Shown here piece by piece: positions 9,801-22,721 of a stretch of 39,186 nucleotides of DNA (its first letter is position 1; each line of letters starts with the position of its first letter). The translations under genes were made by a program, and so were the position numbers. This DNA comes from Gonium pectorale (taxonomy: Eukaryota > Chlorophyta > Chlorophyceae > Chlamydomonadales > Volvocaceae). Under the pieces are notes generated by a model that was not told the origin of the DNA, made no database searches, and worked only from the letters and a program-made list of their open reading frames with translations. The DNA is taken from assembly GCA_001584585.1 (NCBI GenBank), contig LSYV01000003.1:2822519-2861704 (forward strand), given 5' to 3'.

Positions 9801-12800
9801 GCGTGCCCACGTGCCCGCCAGGGCAGCGGACCTCGAGCTGAACGCGCCTGGCTGCACCGCACCATTGCCCCAGCCCAGGCGCGCCAGCGAATACGGATCA
9901 ACACGTCGACCCGCGCATCCCGCCACAAGCCCCGTCAGCTCACCGACGCCAGTCCCAGCCCCAGCGGGACGGGTCATGCCACATGAGGCCGTACTGGCCG
10001 TTGGAGAGGCGCTCCAAGTCCTTGAAGGCCGCCTTTACCTCGGCGCCCAGCGCCTCGCTGGCAGACTGGCTGTAGTACGACAGCACAGCGGGCAGCGTGG
10101 CCCACATCACCGCGGGGCCAGCCACCGGCTCCGGCCTGCAGTAGGGGTAGACGGGAAAGAGAGGACAGAGCATGTGTGTTTGGAGAGGTAAACAGGTAGC
10201 AGGGTGCTTACGACCAGTCAGCATGATGGGACAGCGGCACCTGTGCCCATGCGATGACTTTCCTCGTTTCCCTGCCTCGCGCAAGGGCAGCCCCCGACGC
10301 CCGCCCGCCCGCAGCCGTACCTGTCGTCCTCGGTCAGGAGAAGGTTGTCATAGGTTGCGTTGACGGAGGGGAAGTACCCCACACCGGCGCTGAGCGCCAA
10401 GCCACCTGCGGCCATGTCACGCGCGCGGCAGGGCGGTTTGCATTAGGCATATCGCATCCCATTGCAAGCGCCGCAAGCTCAGGCCGAACGCGTATGCACA
10501 TTGGGCCCTGTCTTCCTAACGTGAGGGGACGCAGCCTCCTTCACCGTGAGCCCGGCTCAGCCGCACCCGTGGCCACACGGCCACACGGCCCCGCCCCAGC
10601 TCACCGCTGCCCGGCACGGCGTCGGGCAGCTGCATGCCCTCCTGCCAGTCGCCCGACCCGGAGGCGGCGTCCGCGCTGAGCGCAAAGCTGGTGGCCACCC
10701 ACACTGCGCCCTGCTGGCCTGCGGGGGCCGCAGGACGGAGGACCGTGGGAAGACAGGGCGTCGGAAACCGGCGGACAATCCACCAGCGGCAGTTGCAACG
10801 AGGCCAAGGGACAAAGGGGGGTGTGCGAACGAGACGAGGAGGCAGGTTTCACCAGGCCGCGGAGCACGCGAAGTAAGGCTGGGTACCGCGTCCCCCGCCC
10901 GAGTTGTGAAGGGCAACTGGGACGCGATGTAGCAGCTGGCGAGAGGCTCACCCTCGACCGGGATCTCAAGCGACAGGGCGTCCTGCCCGCCCTCCGGCTG
11001 CGAGTCCGAGGCGGTGAAGGACAGGGAGGCGTTTCCGATGGCCGCAGCCGTAAAGGAGAAACGAACCTGCGCGGGTAAGTGACGACGATCGAGGGCGGGC
11101 TGCGTGAGTGGAAGTCCGCAACAATACGGTACACGGGCCATATATACTGGGCACCCAACGGCTCCCGGCGGAAGCAACGTGGCCAGGTACGAGTGCCGCC
11201 TCCGCCTAGGCGCAAACGCTTACCCCCAGGGTCTTTGCAACACCCCCGCCCTGGCACTTACTGTCGGCACGCCAACCCGCCTTGCCCCCCTGGGTGGCAC
11301 CGCACCTCCTGCTGCAGGCCGCCCTCGGCGGTGAAGCTGACAGTCTTGGTGGTGGGGCCGGTGAGCGTCAGCGGGTCCAGCGCCTCGTTGCCCAGCTGCG
11401 GATGGCAGGTTTGGGTGTGGGCGGGGGCGGGGGTGCGTGTGGGCCAGTCGGCGAGGCCCGATACTTCCGCTGTATGCACAGGCCACACACGAGGACGCAG
11501 CACCCTGCCTTGGACTTATGGCGCAGGTAAGATGGGCGACAGGGTGAGGAAGCAGACATGTTGCGAGTGTCCGAATGGCGGATGAAGAGGAGGAGACCGG
11601 GGCGACGGGGCCAAGAGCTGATAGGGATACAACGCTGTGCCCCCACCTGCAGGGTGACGGTCACGGTGGCGGGTGCCGAGCCGACGGTCACCACCACCCC
11701 CGCCTCGAATGCGTCGCCAACGCGAACAAAGCGGGGCACGCTGGGCGTCAGGGACAGCAACCGGCGGACCGCCACCTTGCCCTCGGCCGCACCGTACTTG
11801 GCGACAGAGCCGGCGGCGGCGAAGGCCCTGTGCGCGCGAGCCAAGGAGCGAGCGGGCGGTGGGGGAGAGCGTTCAGCGCCATGCAGATGGGAAGGCGTGA
11901 ACACAAGCAGCGGCGCCCCCTTGTCAGGTTACAGGCCCTTCGTCCGTAGAACCACCAACCGCTTCAGACGTTCCGTTTCAGCCCCGGAGCAATGGCTACA
12001 CGTGCTCCCGACAGGCAGCCACGCCCCTCTCGCAGCCACAGGCCCACGTGCCTCAACCACACCTGATGACAAACGTCCCCAGGTTCTGGGGCGCCTTGAA
12101 GGACACGATTGCCTTGCCGTTGGCGTCGGTGACTGCCTTGGTGAACAGCGGGGTCACCACAAAGTCCGCCTCCTGACGCACCGATACGGTGGCGCCGCTG
12201 GTTCGGCTCGCTGTGGAGCCGCCCGAGACGGCGGCGCTTGTGGCCTGGTCGAATGACTTGCTGGACTCGGCAGCGCCCCCCATAGGTGGCACAACGGGCA
12301 AAGCGGCATTTACGCTTGTGATCATGTCTGCCGCACTACTTCCTGAGAGGGGCATCGGGGGGAAGGTTAATCAGAAACGGTCAAGTGGAGACGGGGCGAA
12401 GGCTCGCTCACGGCCGGACCCAGAAGACTTGACGCCCCATATTCACACGACAGCCCCGCCCTCTCCCTTCTGCCCATACCTGCCATAGCCCCGCCCAAGA
12501 TTAGCCCGCTCTCGTATACGTAGTTGTAGGACTGTGTGGTCAAGGTCAAGAGTCGAGGGCAGATAGGGGGGATCAAAAGGCGTTCTCAGTAGAGAGGCCG
12601 GAAGCGGATGCCATCCCAAGCCGTTGAGATTTTGGGAGGGGGCACGAAGGGGGACGGATAGCAGGGAGCACCGCAGACATTTGAATCGACCAGGCATCAA
12701 GGGCGCCGGGCTTCTGGCTTCCTATACCGCCCCCGTAGGCGCGAGCCCACACAGCCGCCCGCCTTCACTCGTCCGTCAGCGCCATTAGCCAGGGCCGCGA

Positions 12801-15800
12801 TGTCCCCTCCTCCGCCCCTAACAGACGCCACGTTGCTCCTGACCCGACTTCATCCCCGCTCGGCCCCCGGTCCATGCCCCGCACCCCCACCCCACCCCCG
12901 CGCACCGGCATGTACGTGAGCGAGGTTCCGTAGGCGGCCAGGTAGGCCGTGTCGTTGGTGTCCACCGCCGCCCGGCCCGCGCCCCAGTAGTAGTGTCCGT
13001 TGCCGGGTGTCACGCTCGTGTCCACCGGCAGCCAGGGGTCCAGGCCCGTCAGCCTAAAAGGTCGAGAACGCAGGGGCGGGGGAGCAGAGTTGGAGAGGTC
13101 GGAAGCATTCGTGAATGAGCTTTGTACGCAGACCACCGTGAGAATGGGGGAAGGCTGTGGGGTTGCGAGGTCGAGCACAGGGAAGGAAAGGTGATAGCGC
13201 CGCAAGGAGGACGAAGGTGAGGGGGTGGGGGAAACAGTGGGCGCAGACAACGTGGGGCGGTCCGCACCAGCCGCCGCTCGCCTGAAGAACTGGCTCCGCT
13301 CCGGCGTTGGGGCTACAGGGTTGATGGTCAGCCAAACCGACCCGCGCCCACCTGGCCATCAGCTTGTCGTACACGGCGCGCACGGCGCCCGGCGCCACGC
13401 GGTAAGCTTCCACGCCGTACCGCGATATGTCAGCCGCCAGCCGCAGGACCACCTCCTGCTGCGGCTGGGGCAGGTCGTACGGCAGCAGGTCAAGGAAGGC
13501 CTTGTCCACCGCGTACACGGTGACCTCTACCGAGCCGGCGGCGGGGACGGGGTCGGTAGCCAGCGGGCCCGACTTGACGGATACCGAGATCTGCGGTGGA
13601 GCGGGGAGGCGAGCAACACATTCCGTACCAGCTCAAGCCCATCAATCTCGTGTCTTGCGCAGTGGTTTCGCACAGAGGGCGCGGGCCAAGACAGGCCAGG
13701 GCCTGCGCCTGCCTGGCTCAGTGTGATCAGGCAGCTCGCGGGTGCCACAAGGACAGCACGCTCCGTCATCCCCAGCTCCACGGACCGACAGGGCGGCACG
13801 TTAGAATACCGCCGTCCGCCACCCCACCTGCGCCTCGGCGCCCGGCTCGATGGTCAGCACCTCCTTGCCGTCCACGTCGCGGACCACCACGCCGCCGGCC
13901 GCGCCGCCGGCTGCCGTCGCCGAGCTGACGGCGACGCTAACGTTGAGGGTGTTGTCGGGGCGCACGACCAGCGACAGGCTGAGGGTGTGGGTGTGCGGCG
14001 CGCGAGGGTCGAACAGCCGGCTGACGAGCAGCTGATCGGGCGGCGGCAGCGGGCTGGGGAGCGTCTCCACGCGCGGCACGTCTAGCGCCGCAACCACGTT
14101 GCAGCCGCCCATGCACTCATCGCCTAGGGGGCCGATGGTCACCTCTGCCAGGCCGGCGTCCATCTGGAAGAGGCATAGCGGTGGAGTAAGGAGAGCGGTG
14201 TTGTTGCAGCGGTGCATTGGAGTGCAGTGCACCGCAGAAGCGCAGCATAAGGTTTACACCCAGTTTCCAGGACGTCACGCCATGAGGTGCCCTGCCACAA
14301 ATATGGAAGGTGACCTACTCCGCGCGTCAGTATGTCATGCCGGGCTCGGCTCTTACCGTGCGAACGGCCTTGGTGGCGACCGCGTAGGTGTTGCCCCACT
14401 GTAGCAGGAGCCTGGCCGCTGGCCAGGGGTTCTGGAGCCGTAGCTTCACCGTCTCGCCCAAAGAGTAGGCGGTCCTGGGCAGTCGGGAGCGTGTGCACCG
14501 AGGAGCTTTGCAAGGAAAAATGCCAGCAGGAACGATCTGGTCTCCAAGAGACAGCTCCAATCGACCCACACCAGCGCTATCCTCAGCAACAAGCGCGGCC
14601 ACGGAGCGGACTTCCCCCCCCCCAAACACACAGGCCTTTTCAACACAAACAGGCGACAAGCGTCAACAGGATGTCTCGACAGGCCCCAGTCGGCAGCAGC
14701 ACACTCACTTATCCGCGAGCAGCACAGGCGTGTCGTGGGCGCTCAGCGGCGCCAGCGCCCACTCGGTTGCATTGCGGCCCAGCGTCTTGTAGCCGCACAC
14801 GCGCGCCGTGCCTGCGCCGGCGCCCGCGCGCACGTCGGCGCAGGCCTCCAGTCGGAAACGGCCCACGCAGGGCAGTACCAGCTGGCAGTTGCCGGTGGGG
14901 CCGGCGCCGGAGGGGGCCGAGCAGCTGACCTCCGTCGTGCACTGCACCCCGGCGGTGTCGTTCGGGTCGGGGCGCAGGCGGAAGGTGACGGGGATGCCCG
15001 GCAGCGGCGAGCCGTCGACGTTGGAGGTGAGGGTGGCCGAGGGCGCGAAGGCAACGCCGGGTAGGTCGGTGGAGAGGGACAAGCTGAGGTCCAGGCGGGC
15101 GGGCCCGTCGGCAATGCTGCAGGCAAGGTACGGGAGAGACGTCGAGGGAAGAGGATGAGGGGCGCTAAAGAAGCAGCACGAGGAGGGGGCACATGGCGTT
15201 GAAACCAAACACACGGCCGCGCGGAAAACAACCTCGCGTGCGCCTCCTGAACGCTTCGCTCCTCGCGAATCCACGGATGACAGCGTCGTGCATAGCCTGA
15301 CCCGCCAAGTCAATGCGCCCAGCAGATTGCTGCCTCCAACACGCGTCAACCGCCGTGATGCCCTGTCGCGCCTCCGTCACCCCGTCAGGCGCCCGCAACT
15401 CACTGCACAGAGGCCGAGCGCGTGATGCGCTCGCGCGTGGGGCCAATCCACTCCACGTCCACGCTCAGGGTGTCGGGTGCCGTGGAGCGGTTGGCGGGCG
15501 GCAGCGCTCCCAGGTCAATGGTGGTGGCGGCCACACCGCCGGCATCGGTGGTAAGCGGCACAACACCAGAGGCCATGGCGGTGCGCCAGGTGAGCGTCAT
15601 GACAGCCCCGCCTACGGAGGCCCCAACGTAGCTGACGGCGGTCATCTTGACGGCGGCGGAGCCGGTGGGGAGGATCCATGGCGGCGTCTCCACCTGCGGG
15701 TCGTTGAGCGGCGGGGCACCACATGTGTTGCAAACGCAGGAGCACCGCGCTTGCCGCTGGGACATTTATACAGGTATCATACCAGCCGGCTTGTGCGCAG

Positions 15801-18800
15801 GCTGCCTTGCGGGCAGGGCGGGGAGGTCGCTTTGCGTGAATCTCCCGAGCAAGCAAGCGCCTCCAAGGACGCGCGCTGACCTCAGCCACCTTCAATCCGG
15901 CTACGTCTGAGCCGCATTCCGCAGTACAAGCACGTCCGCCCGAGGCCCCGGTCCTTGCGCTGCCCGTACTCCCGAAGCGTGGAGCCCAGCAGCCCACCTA
16001 CCTTGAGGTCTGCTGTCGGCGGACGGGGATCCGACACCACGATGTTGAGCGGGACCCCAGACGCGCTGGGCCAGTTGTCAGCGGCCGAGCTGGCGGGCGT
16101 GGAGGCACTGAGGGAGACGGCGCTGTCGGGCACGCGCAGCATGACGGTGTAGGGCTGCGGCGTGGCGTCGACTGGGACGGGTATCTCGGCGTGCAGCGTG
16201 CCGGTGGAGCCGTCGAGCTGCGGGCCGGCGCCGGGGTTGAAAGCTGAAGCGTCAAGCGGCAACTTCCAGAGGCTTAAGGGCTGGCGGGCAGCACAATGCA
16301 GTGTCTTCCATTCTTCCCAGACACTTTTGCGAACCAAAATCGCTTTCCACTGGAGAGCCCCTCCTAAAGAGGTTACATTCCGGAACCCAATTTCGGAACC
16401 CACTTCCCCGCCGTCACCTTCACGAGGATGCGCGTGGGCAAGCCCCCGCCTGACACAGTGCCGGGCCGAGGCATGATACCAAAGGCAGCGTCCGCGGCCA
16501 TTGCCCCTGAGCTGCCGACCGCGACCGCGTAGGGTGAGACGGCGGTTTCAGGCACGGCTGCGACCTTGGCAGCAAAGACCACCGGCTCTTGGCGCAGCCC
16601 ACGGCCGGGGTTGTAAGCGCCAGAGGAGGAGGAAGAGGAGGAGGAGGACGATGAAGAGGCCTTGGTCCAGGAAGGGCTGACCTCCAGGAAGGCGTAGGTG
16701 GAGGCGGGCAGCTTGAGGCCACTGGGAGACGCCTGTTGCACGAAGCCTGCAGGGTGAAGAGGGTGTGGAAGACAGAGTAAGGTAGGGCGGCATACGGACT
16801 GGTCGTACGCGACAAAGAGCTGTTGCAACCAAAGAAGCACACGCCCATGGCTTGGAAGTTGTCAATGCGGATGCAAACCTTCCCCGCTGCCTTACCCGTG
16901 ACCTTAAGCGAGTCCCCGGGCACCACCACCAGCCGGTCGGCCACCAGGGCGCCCGAGAAGCTGGGGGGCGGGGAGGGGGCGCGTGTGTAGCCCGCGGATG
17001 GCAGCACCGCGACGCGACTGCCCGCCACCGCAAAGGCCACCAGGGGGTGGTTATCGTCCTGGGGTAGGAGCATGGGGACACGCGGCGTGCAAGAGTCAAC
17101 GACCACGAAGTTGAGAGACGCGTAACGGTGCTGAGCAGCATTCGGCTTCTAGTTCGTTTTGGCGATGGGCTGTGCTGGTGAATTGATGCCTGGAGGACAG
17201 CGACGGGGAGGATGGTGCACTGGTGGCGGGGATAGGAGTGCGGCCTTGACGGACGTGGTGGTTTCGTGCACTCTACAGCAGCAGCTCCTGTCCTGACGGA
17301 TATCAACATTGATCCGATTGAAGAGCTGGAGGCAACTGGTAGTGCCCTGGGTAAGATCTTGAACGCCAGCGCCGCGACCCGCCCGCGACCCCAACGATAA
17401 TAAGTTTCTCACCGAAGCTGAGGTGGATGCGGTACACACGCCGTCCTCATTGGTTGTGCACTTGGCCGCCAAAACGGGCTCCTCCTGCAGGCGTGAACCA
17501 CAAAATATGTCAAGACACGCGGGCGTTGAATTCTAACGCATAGCTGCAAGCAGGAGGAGCAATGAACCTCCCTGCGTTTCGAACTAAAAACGGCATGACG
17601 CCAGCAAGCTCAGGATGCAGCTGGCCATGCACCATGTGTCGACCTGCGCCCCGCCCGTCCTAATGGCAGTGCGCACACGTCCCCCTACCAGGCGCCCGCT
17701 GTAGCCGTAGGCCGCGTAGTAGAACGAAACAGCAGCCCCGGCAAGCGGGCCACCCCCCACCGCCGCGTCCAGCACCCAGGCGGTGAGCGAGCGGCCGGAC
17801 TGGAGGACGCTGAGGCTGAGGCTGCTGTTCACCAGGAAGCGCGGGGTGTCATATACGGCCAAGGCCTGTGTGCGGGAGAGATCCACGGGACGCGCACACG
17901 GGTGAGATTCACGCATGGGTGCACGCTGGCGTGCCCACCGTGCAGCGCCGGGACAAGACGGGATGATGCAACATCTCACGCAGCTGGCAGCGAGAACATG
18001 GCGTGCTCCTTTGGCATGCTGTCAGGCATGCATGCACGAATGCAGTACCGGATGGGTGGTCATACGCCACAACGCAGCCGTCGGCTCCGCCCGCATGCCA
18101 ACTTGGCTGCGCACCGCGCCGCAAGCACGCCGTTTGTCACCGCGCCGCACCGCCACCCATGCGCGCACCGTGCCGGCTGTGACGAGGATCTGCGCCTTGG
18201 TGCCCGACGCTGCCAGCGGCACCCGCAGCTCCTGCCAATCAGCAGTGGACCCGGGGGTCCGGAGTTCCTTGGGCACGTCCACACTGGCGCGGGGCTGGCC
18301 AAGCAATGTAATAAACCCACTGTCCTGATAGAGTTGGTAGGCCTGCGGGTGGATGGTTATCGGCGGGGTGGGGGACAGTAGTCAAGAGGCGGTTGGCTTG
18401 GCATAGCTCACAGTGGCCCGCTTCACTCTACCACCCTGATCCCACCGCAGATCCCACCCTGATAATTCGGACCAGCCCAGTGCCAAGACTGAACTTGCAA
18501 ACTGCAGCGCCCTTAGCAGCCGACTCCGGCCCCTGTCGCTGTACCCGTGACCATCCCCAAATGTCCCCACGGCCACCCACCCACACGCTCTGACACACAC
18601 CTGTTGGAAGAGCTTGGCCATTGTGGACTGGGCCTTAGCATCCTTCAGGTCCAGCTCCCAGCTGTCCACACGGAGGGGCATGTTGCTAATGTAGCCGTTT
18701 GGGTTGACGGGCGGGGCGCCACGGGTGATAAAGGGCCAGGCGGACAGGCTCTCGACCCCGGCCTCCAGGGTCGCCACCAAGCTGCTGTACAGTTGCGGCG

Positions 18801-21800
18801 AGGTGAAGGCGAAGTTGATGTAGGAGGTCCAGAACGAGAAAGAGCCGGACTGCGGGGCGGTGAGAAAGCAAAAATGATAGCTGACGCAAGGAAGCAGGAG
18901 CGGGAGTACTACGAATGCCGCGATGTCCTATACCTATATATGTCACGGCCCCGACGGCGGGTGAAGGGGTGTGGCAAACCAAACATGTATCGTAGTTGCT
19001 AAACGATTGCCATACGCGGGAAGTGTCCCCGAGGAACGCACCCGCAGCCCCTGGCCGTATCCGTCCTTGACCGAGTCGCTCCCGGTGACCGCCAGCCTGC
19101 AGGATGAAGACGAAGTCGTGTGGGTCGCCATATGGGGCGAAGAGTCCGGGGTGAAGAGTTACGGCGACCGCTTCCTATTCACCAGTGCCTAGCCATTTGC
19201 GTAGTTGGACAGACGACCCAAATGACCCACGGGTCATTTAGGCCAAGATTTGTACCCTGAACGATGCTAACCTATCCACCGCGGGCATATTGGCAGGAGC
19301 GATAGGGTTTCGCGTCAAACGTGGCAAAGCTGCTCCCCTACCGCCGGGTAGGGAGCAGTCACAGCAGCTTTGGTGGAGCCCCGTTCCTGCCGTCTGGGCA
19401 ACCCGCGAACCGCTCATCGGACTCATCGAGCCACGCATATCCCGCATCAGCTTTCCACCTAGTCCGTTACGGAACGGCTGCGCGCAGCAACCGTTCGCGG
19501 TCTAACCGCAGCTTCAACCCCATACGCCTCACCTATACTGGGTGCCGGGCTTTAGCGTCTCGACGGAGAGACGCGCCCGGCCGCGAGCCGGCAGTGACAG
19601 CTTGAAGTCCACCTTAGTGCAGCGGGGCAGCTCGCACAGCTCCAGCTGCGCGGCCAACGCATCCGCGGTAGTGCCCGACGAAAGGCCGTGGATGAGCCAC
19701 AGGTCCAGGCGCCGGTAGCTGCGCGGTTGGCAGCAGGGGCAGGGTGCACACGGGTTGGGGGTCGGGCGAGGAGGGGCCGCCGCAAGGCAGGCATGGCAGG
19801 GGATGGAGGTGTCCTGGTTAGTGGGAGAGGATGGAGCCGTCGAGGTGAGGTACATGTCGTGCTGCGGCGCCTGCAGTCGCTATGGCCTGGTGAGGTCTTG
19901 CGAGCAAAGTGCAGTCAGGCCTAGAAACAAGCCTGGAGCAGCGAGCAAAACTCCGCCGCGCTCCAAGTCAGCAGCCAAGCTCCAAGCCCCCTTGCCTTGG
20001 TCCTGCCGGCTTTCGCAGGAGTTCTGTCGGCGACCCGAAGCACGACAACCTCCAGCATGCTCTGGGGTACGCAGAGCCGCCAGAGTTGAGAGCGGCGACA
20101 ACGATCGGGCCCTTCTCCCTCTGTGACACAGGCCGGCCGGATCTCGCAGTCCAGCGCATCTCACGCGTGTCCCTATCGCCCACCTGGTCCCCTGGAAGGC
20201 CGACTGTGTGAAGAAGCCGTTCTGGAACATGAACGTGAAGGGCCGCAGGCCGGTGACAGTGCCCAAAGTCTCGGCCATCAGCGGGCCCGCTAGCGCATGG
20301 TAGCGGGCGCCCTTCGGAATGCTGATTAGATAGCTGTGCGGAGGGATGAACGCAGAGACAGATCGGTTCAGGAATGTAACCGTAAGCTCCATAGCGAAGG
20401 CATGAAGGCAACAGTAATCACCAGGTGCGTGGCGCAGACACAATTCGGAGTGCAAGCTTACTCTGTGGCCGCCTTGAGGGCCGTCTTGGGTAAGACCTCG
20501 GCACAGGTGGTGTTGACGTCGAGGGAGAGCCCCGAGGCCGACGACGTGGACGAGGCGACCTGCGCCTGGGTGGGCAGGGCGGATGCGGATGAGGGATGCA
20601 GTTCATGGCGACCGGAGCATACAGCGCACGAGCAGTCAACAGTACGACACAAATGAGATGAGCGCGCTCCGGGCGCACAATGACACAATATGAGCTCCGG
20701 TTGCATGTTTACCTCCAAGCAGCGCCGAACGCGCTACTGGGAGAAATTGACAGATTGAGTGTGGACGGCAGACCATGGATCGCATGAGGCTGCGCACGAT
20801 TTCTACCCGCCAAGCATTGGACAGGGTTGCGTTGCTCGCCGCTCACCGGCGGCAACCACGGGGCGGCGCTTTGGCATGGCCCCACGTCGACGGGCACAAG
20901 CTGCGTCCCCGATTTCTCCGCCACCTGCAGAGGATAGTTCATTGTAGGGCCGCATCGTAAAAACAGTTACTAAACACAAGGCCAGCAATGCACTGGCCAG
21001 ACTCTCCGTGCATGGGAAGCGTCCGGACGCAAGCATCACACCCGCAACATGGCATGAGGCGCTACGAGCTTGCAGTAAGCCCCTCCCAGCAGCCCTGACA
21101 ATACACGCCGCCCAGACTCACCCGCAGGACCGACTGCAGCATCACCAGATTCACGGGGTGCGAAAAATGCAGCAGGATCTTGCCTGTGAGACGGGAACAC
21201 CCAGGGCTGATTATTGCCATTGGCCATGTGGGTCAAGCCCGCCAGCACTGCAACCTCCGCACCAGCCCCCGTGCCCTGCGTTTCGGCAGCGGACGCTAGC
21301 GTACTGCCGCACTGCAGCCATCGAAGGCCGCCCCGGAACCCACAGCGACGTGCACGCATACTTTACAGCTTCAGGTGCCTTCCAAATGTCCATTGCCAGC
21401 GCTGTCCCGGAACAAAGTGGATGCAGGGCCGTCAATCTCACCATCGGGCGGCACCTCACGCAGCCCGTCGCCCGTCGGCAAGGAGCTCCACATGTTATCG
21501 GTCAGCGCCTGTGCCCCGGCCGAGGTCACACCCGAGATGTACATCAGCAGCGGCGAGTTGATCAGCCGCTTGGATGTGGGCACATCACCCAGCTGCAGCG
21601 GCGCGCCTGTGATACAGGGACCGGCAGAAAGCTGGGTGATGTGGTCATAGGCTATATAAGTGACGGGCAATCCTGACATCGACATGGTCTGTAGCGCGTC
21701 ATATGTGAAACGAATGATACGGCCACGTTCCTGTCCACGCCTGACCTTTGAGGCTTTGACCGGGCTGGCCATCACTCCCTTTGCCCGTAACCCCTCCTGC

Positions 21801-22721
21801 CCTCCTGGCCGCCTCATCCCGGCGTCCTGCATTGTTCCCCGATCCGCCGGTCCTCCCACGCCGCTCCCCTGCCCCGCACCGTCGTAGCTGGTCAGCCCCG
21901 TGTTCCAGACCAGGCTGCAGTCCAGGTCGGTGGGCCAGTCCACGTCCGGGTCGAAGCGGGCGATGGTGGTCGTCACCCAGCGGAACTTTCCAGGGACGGG
22001 ACAGGCCCCACCCGCCCTCTCCAAGCGGAATGGAAGCTGCGGCAGCAGACCACGAATTCGCCAACAAATGGGCAGATGAGCGAGACGCAGGTCAAGTGCG
22101 CTGGATGCATCGATGCTGCATGGGCGGAGCGCGGATCCCCACGGTACAAGTGGAGCATGGGACCGTTACTGCCTCCCCCGGCTGAGCCGGCACCACAACA
22201 ACAGCTGCCACCATGCAGTCAACCATTTCTGGGAGAGGCCCCTGCACAACACCGACCTTTTGCTGGGCATCTGGAGTGCCGAAGTCACTCCCCAGAGCAA
22301 TTACTGGACGTGCAAAAACGGCCTGCGGGGCGGGTGTGGCAAGGGGAGCCGGCTCGGCAACTGGCACCTCGCCACCAGAGCGGAGCGAAGTCATTGCATC
22401 CATACATAAGTGGGCATGGGCAGCGACCCACTTTGCTCCGTGCTTAGTATGCGCAGAACCCGATTGACTCCACCCGTTCCCCCGTAGACTCCACGATGCC
22501 CGCTTCCGTACCGTGATAGCTTGACGCCCCGACACGTACACGTCTGCTTCAGATTGAGAGAGGCCAACAGGCGTCGTCACGACGACACTGAGCGGAAGCT
22601 GCTTCTGAAGGAAGGCGCGTGCCCTCTTGGGTGCCGCCCGCGCCTCTGCAGCTGCCGCAAAAAAACTGCCGGCAAAGACGGCGACCAGTACCACCAGTGC
22701 TCGACGGTGCGATTGCACCAT
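6826..22721 (-). CDS. giant secreted alpha-2-macroglobulin-like protein, bacterial-type, thioester absent, EGF-like C-terminus
   Basis: Thirty-six-exon model, 6,831 nt, 2,276 aa. Exons: 22721-22512, 22322-22257, 22036-21880, 21672-21442, 21183-21122, 20565-20462, 20333-20184, 19718-19533, 19096-19042, 18849-18601, 18342-18169, 17865-17689, 17484-17413, 17058-16896, 16746-16418, 16217-16002, 15693-15404, 15116-14709, 14474-14357, 14163-13828, 13590-13352, 13053-12906, 12531-12480, 12342-12063, 11827-11647, 11395-11306, 11066-10952, 10718-10605, 10405-10321, 10135-9944, 9631-9392, 9154-9049, 8751-8613, 8368-7980, 7765-7394, 7161-6826. Signal peptide at residues about 8-29. N-terminal macroglobulin (MG) domains show FRWVTTTIARFDP and EVPPDGKILLHFSHPVNL. 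A YSLGETVKLRL MG strand and a VYAVDKAFLDLLPYD segment follow. The A2M core (about 1398-1490) contains TDANGKAIVSFKAPQNLGTF. Next come PRFVRVGDAF, a thioester-domain helical region (about 1660-2040), a receptor-binding-like MG domain (VPLGSSVVLTVQLTT) and an EGF module at 2243-2276 with six cysteines. There is no Cys-x-x-Gln near residue 1685. The donor of exon 2 (GTCGGT) is weak. The family traps proteases; here that role is inferred. Confidence 0.9.
16622..16658 (-). repeat. coding microsatellite giving a poly-serine run in the A2M-like protein
   Basis: A trinucleotide-like AGG/GAA run on the plus strand encodes 12 consecutive serines on the minus strand, within exon 15 (residues about 716-727). 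It probably forms a flexible linker between macroglobulin domains. Length variation between individuals is likely. Confidence 0.85.
19220..19239. repeat. near-perfect palindrome in A2M intron 8
   Basis: AAATGACCC, a 2-nt AC centre, then GGGTCATTT. It lies in the 436-nt intron between A2M exons 8 and 9, which also holds the hairpin at 19330-19358. Confidence 0.9.
19330..19358. repeat. hairpin-forming inverted repeat in A2M intron 8
   Basis: CTGCTCCCCTACC pairs with GGTAGGGAGCAG across a 4-nt loop (GCCG), with one bulged C. A third dyad, GAACGG...CCGTTC (19472-19496) around a CTGCGCGCAG core, is in the same intron. Confidence 0.85.

Noticed and set aside
14705..15349. reading the 214-codon A2M frame as one continuous exon
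   Set aside because: Only 15116-14709 matches the A2M chain. The upstream part has no family pattern, and a CTGCAG acceptor in the correct phase precedes 15116.
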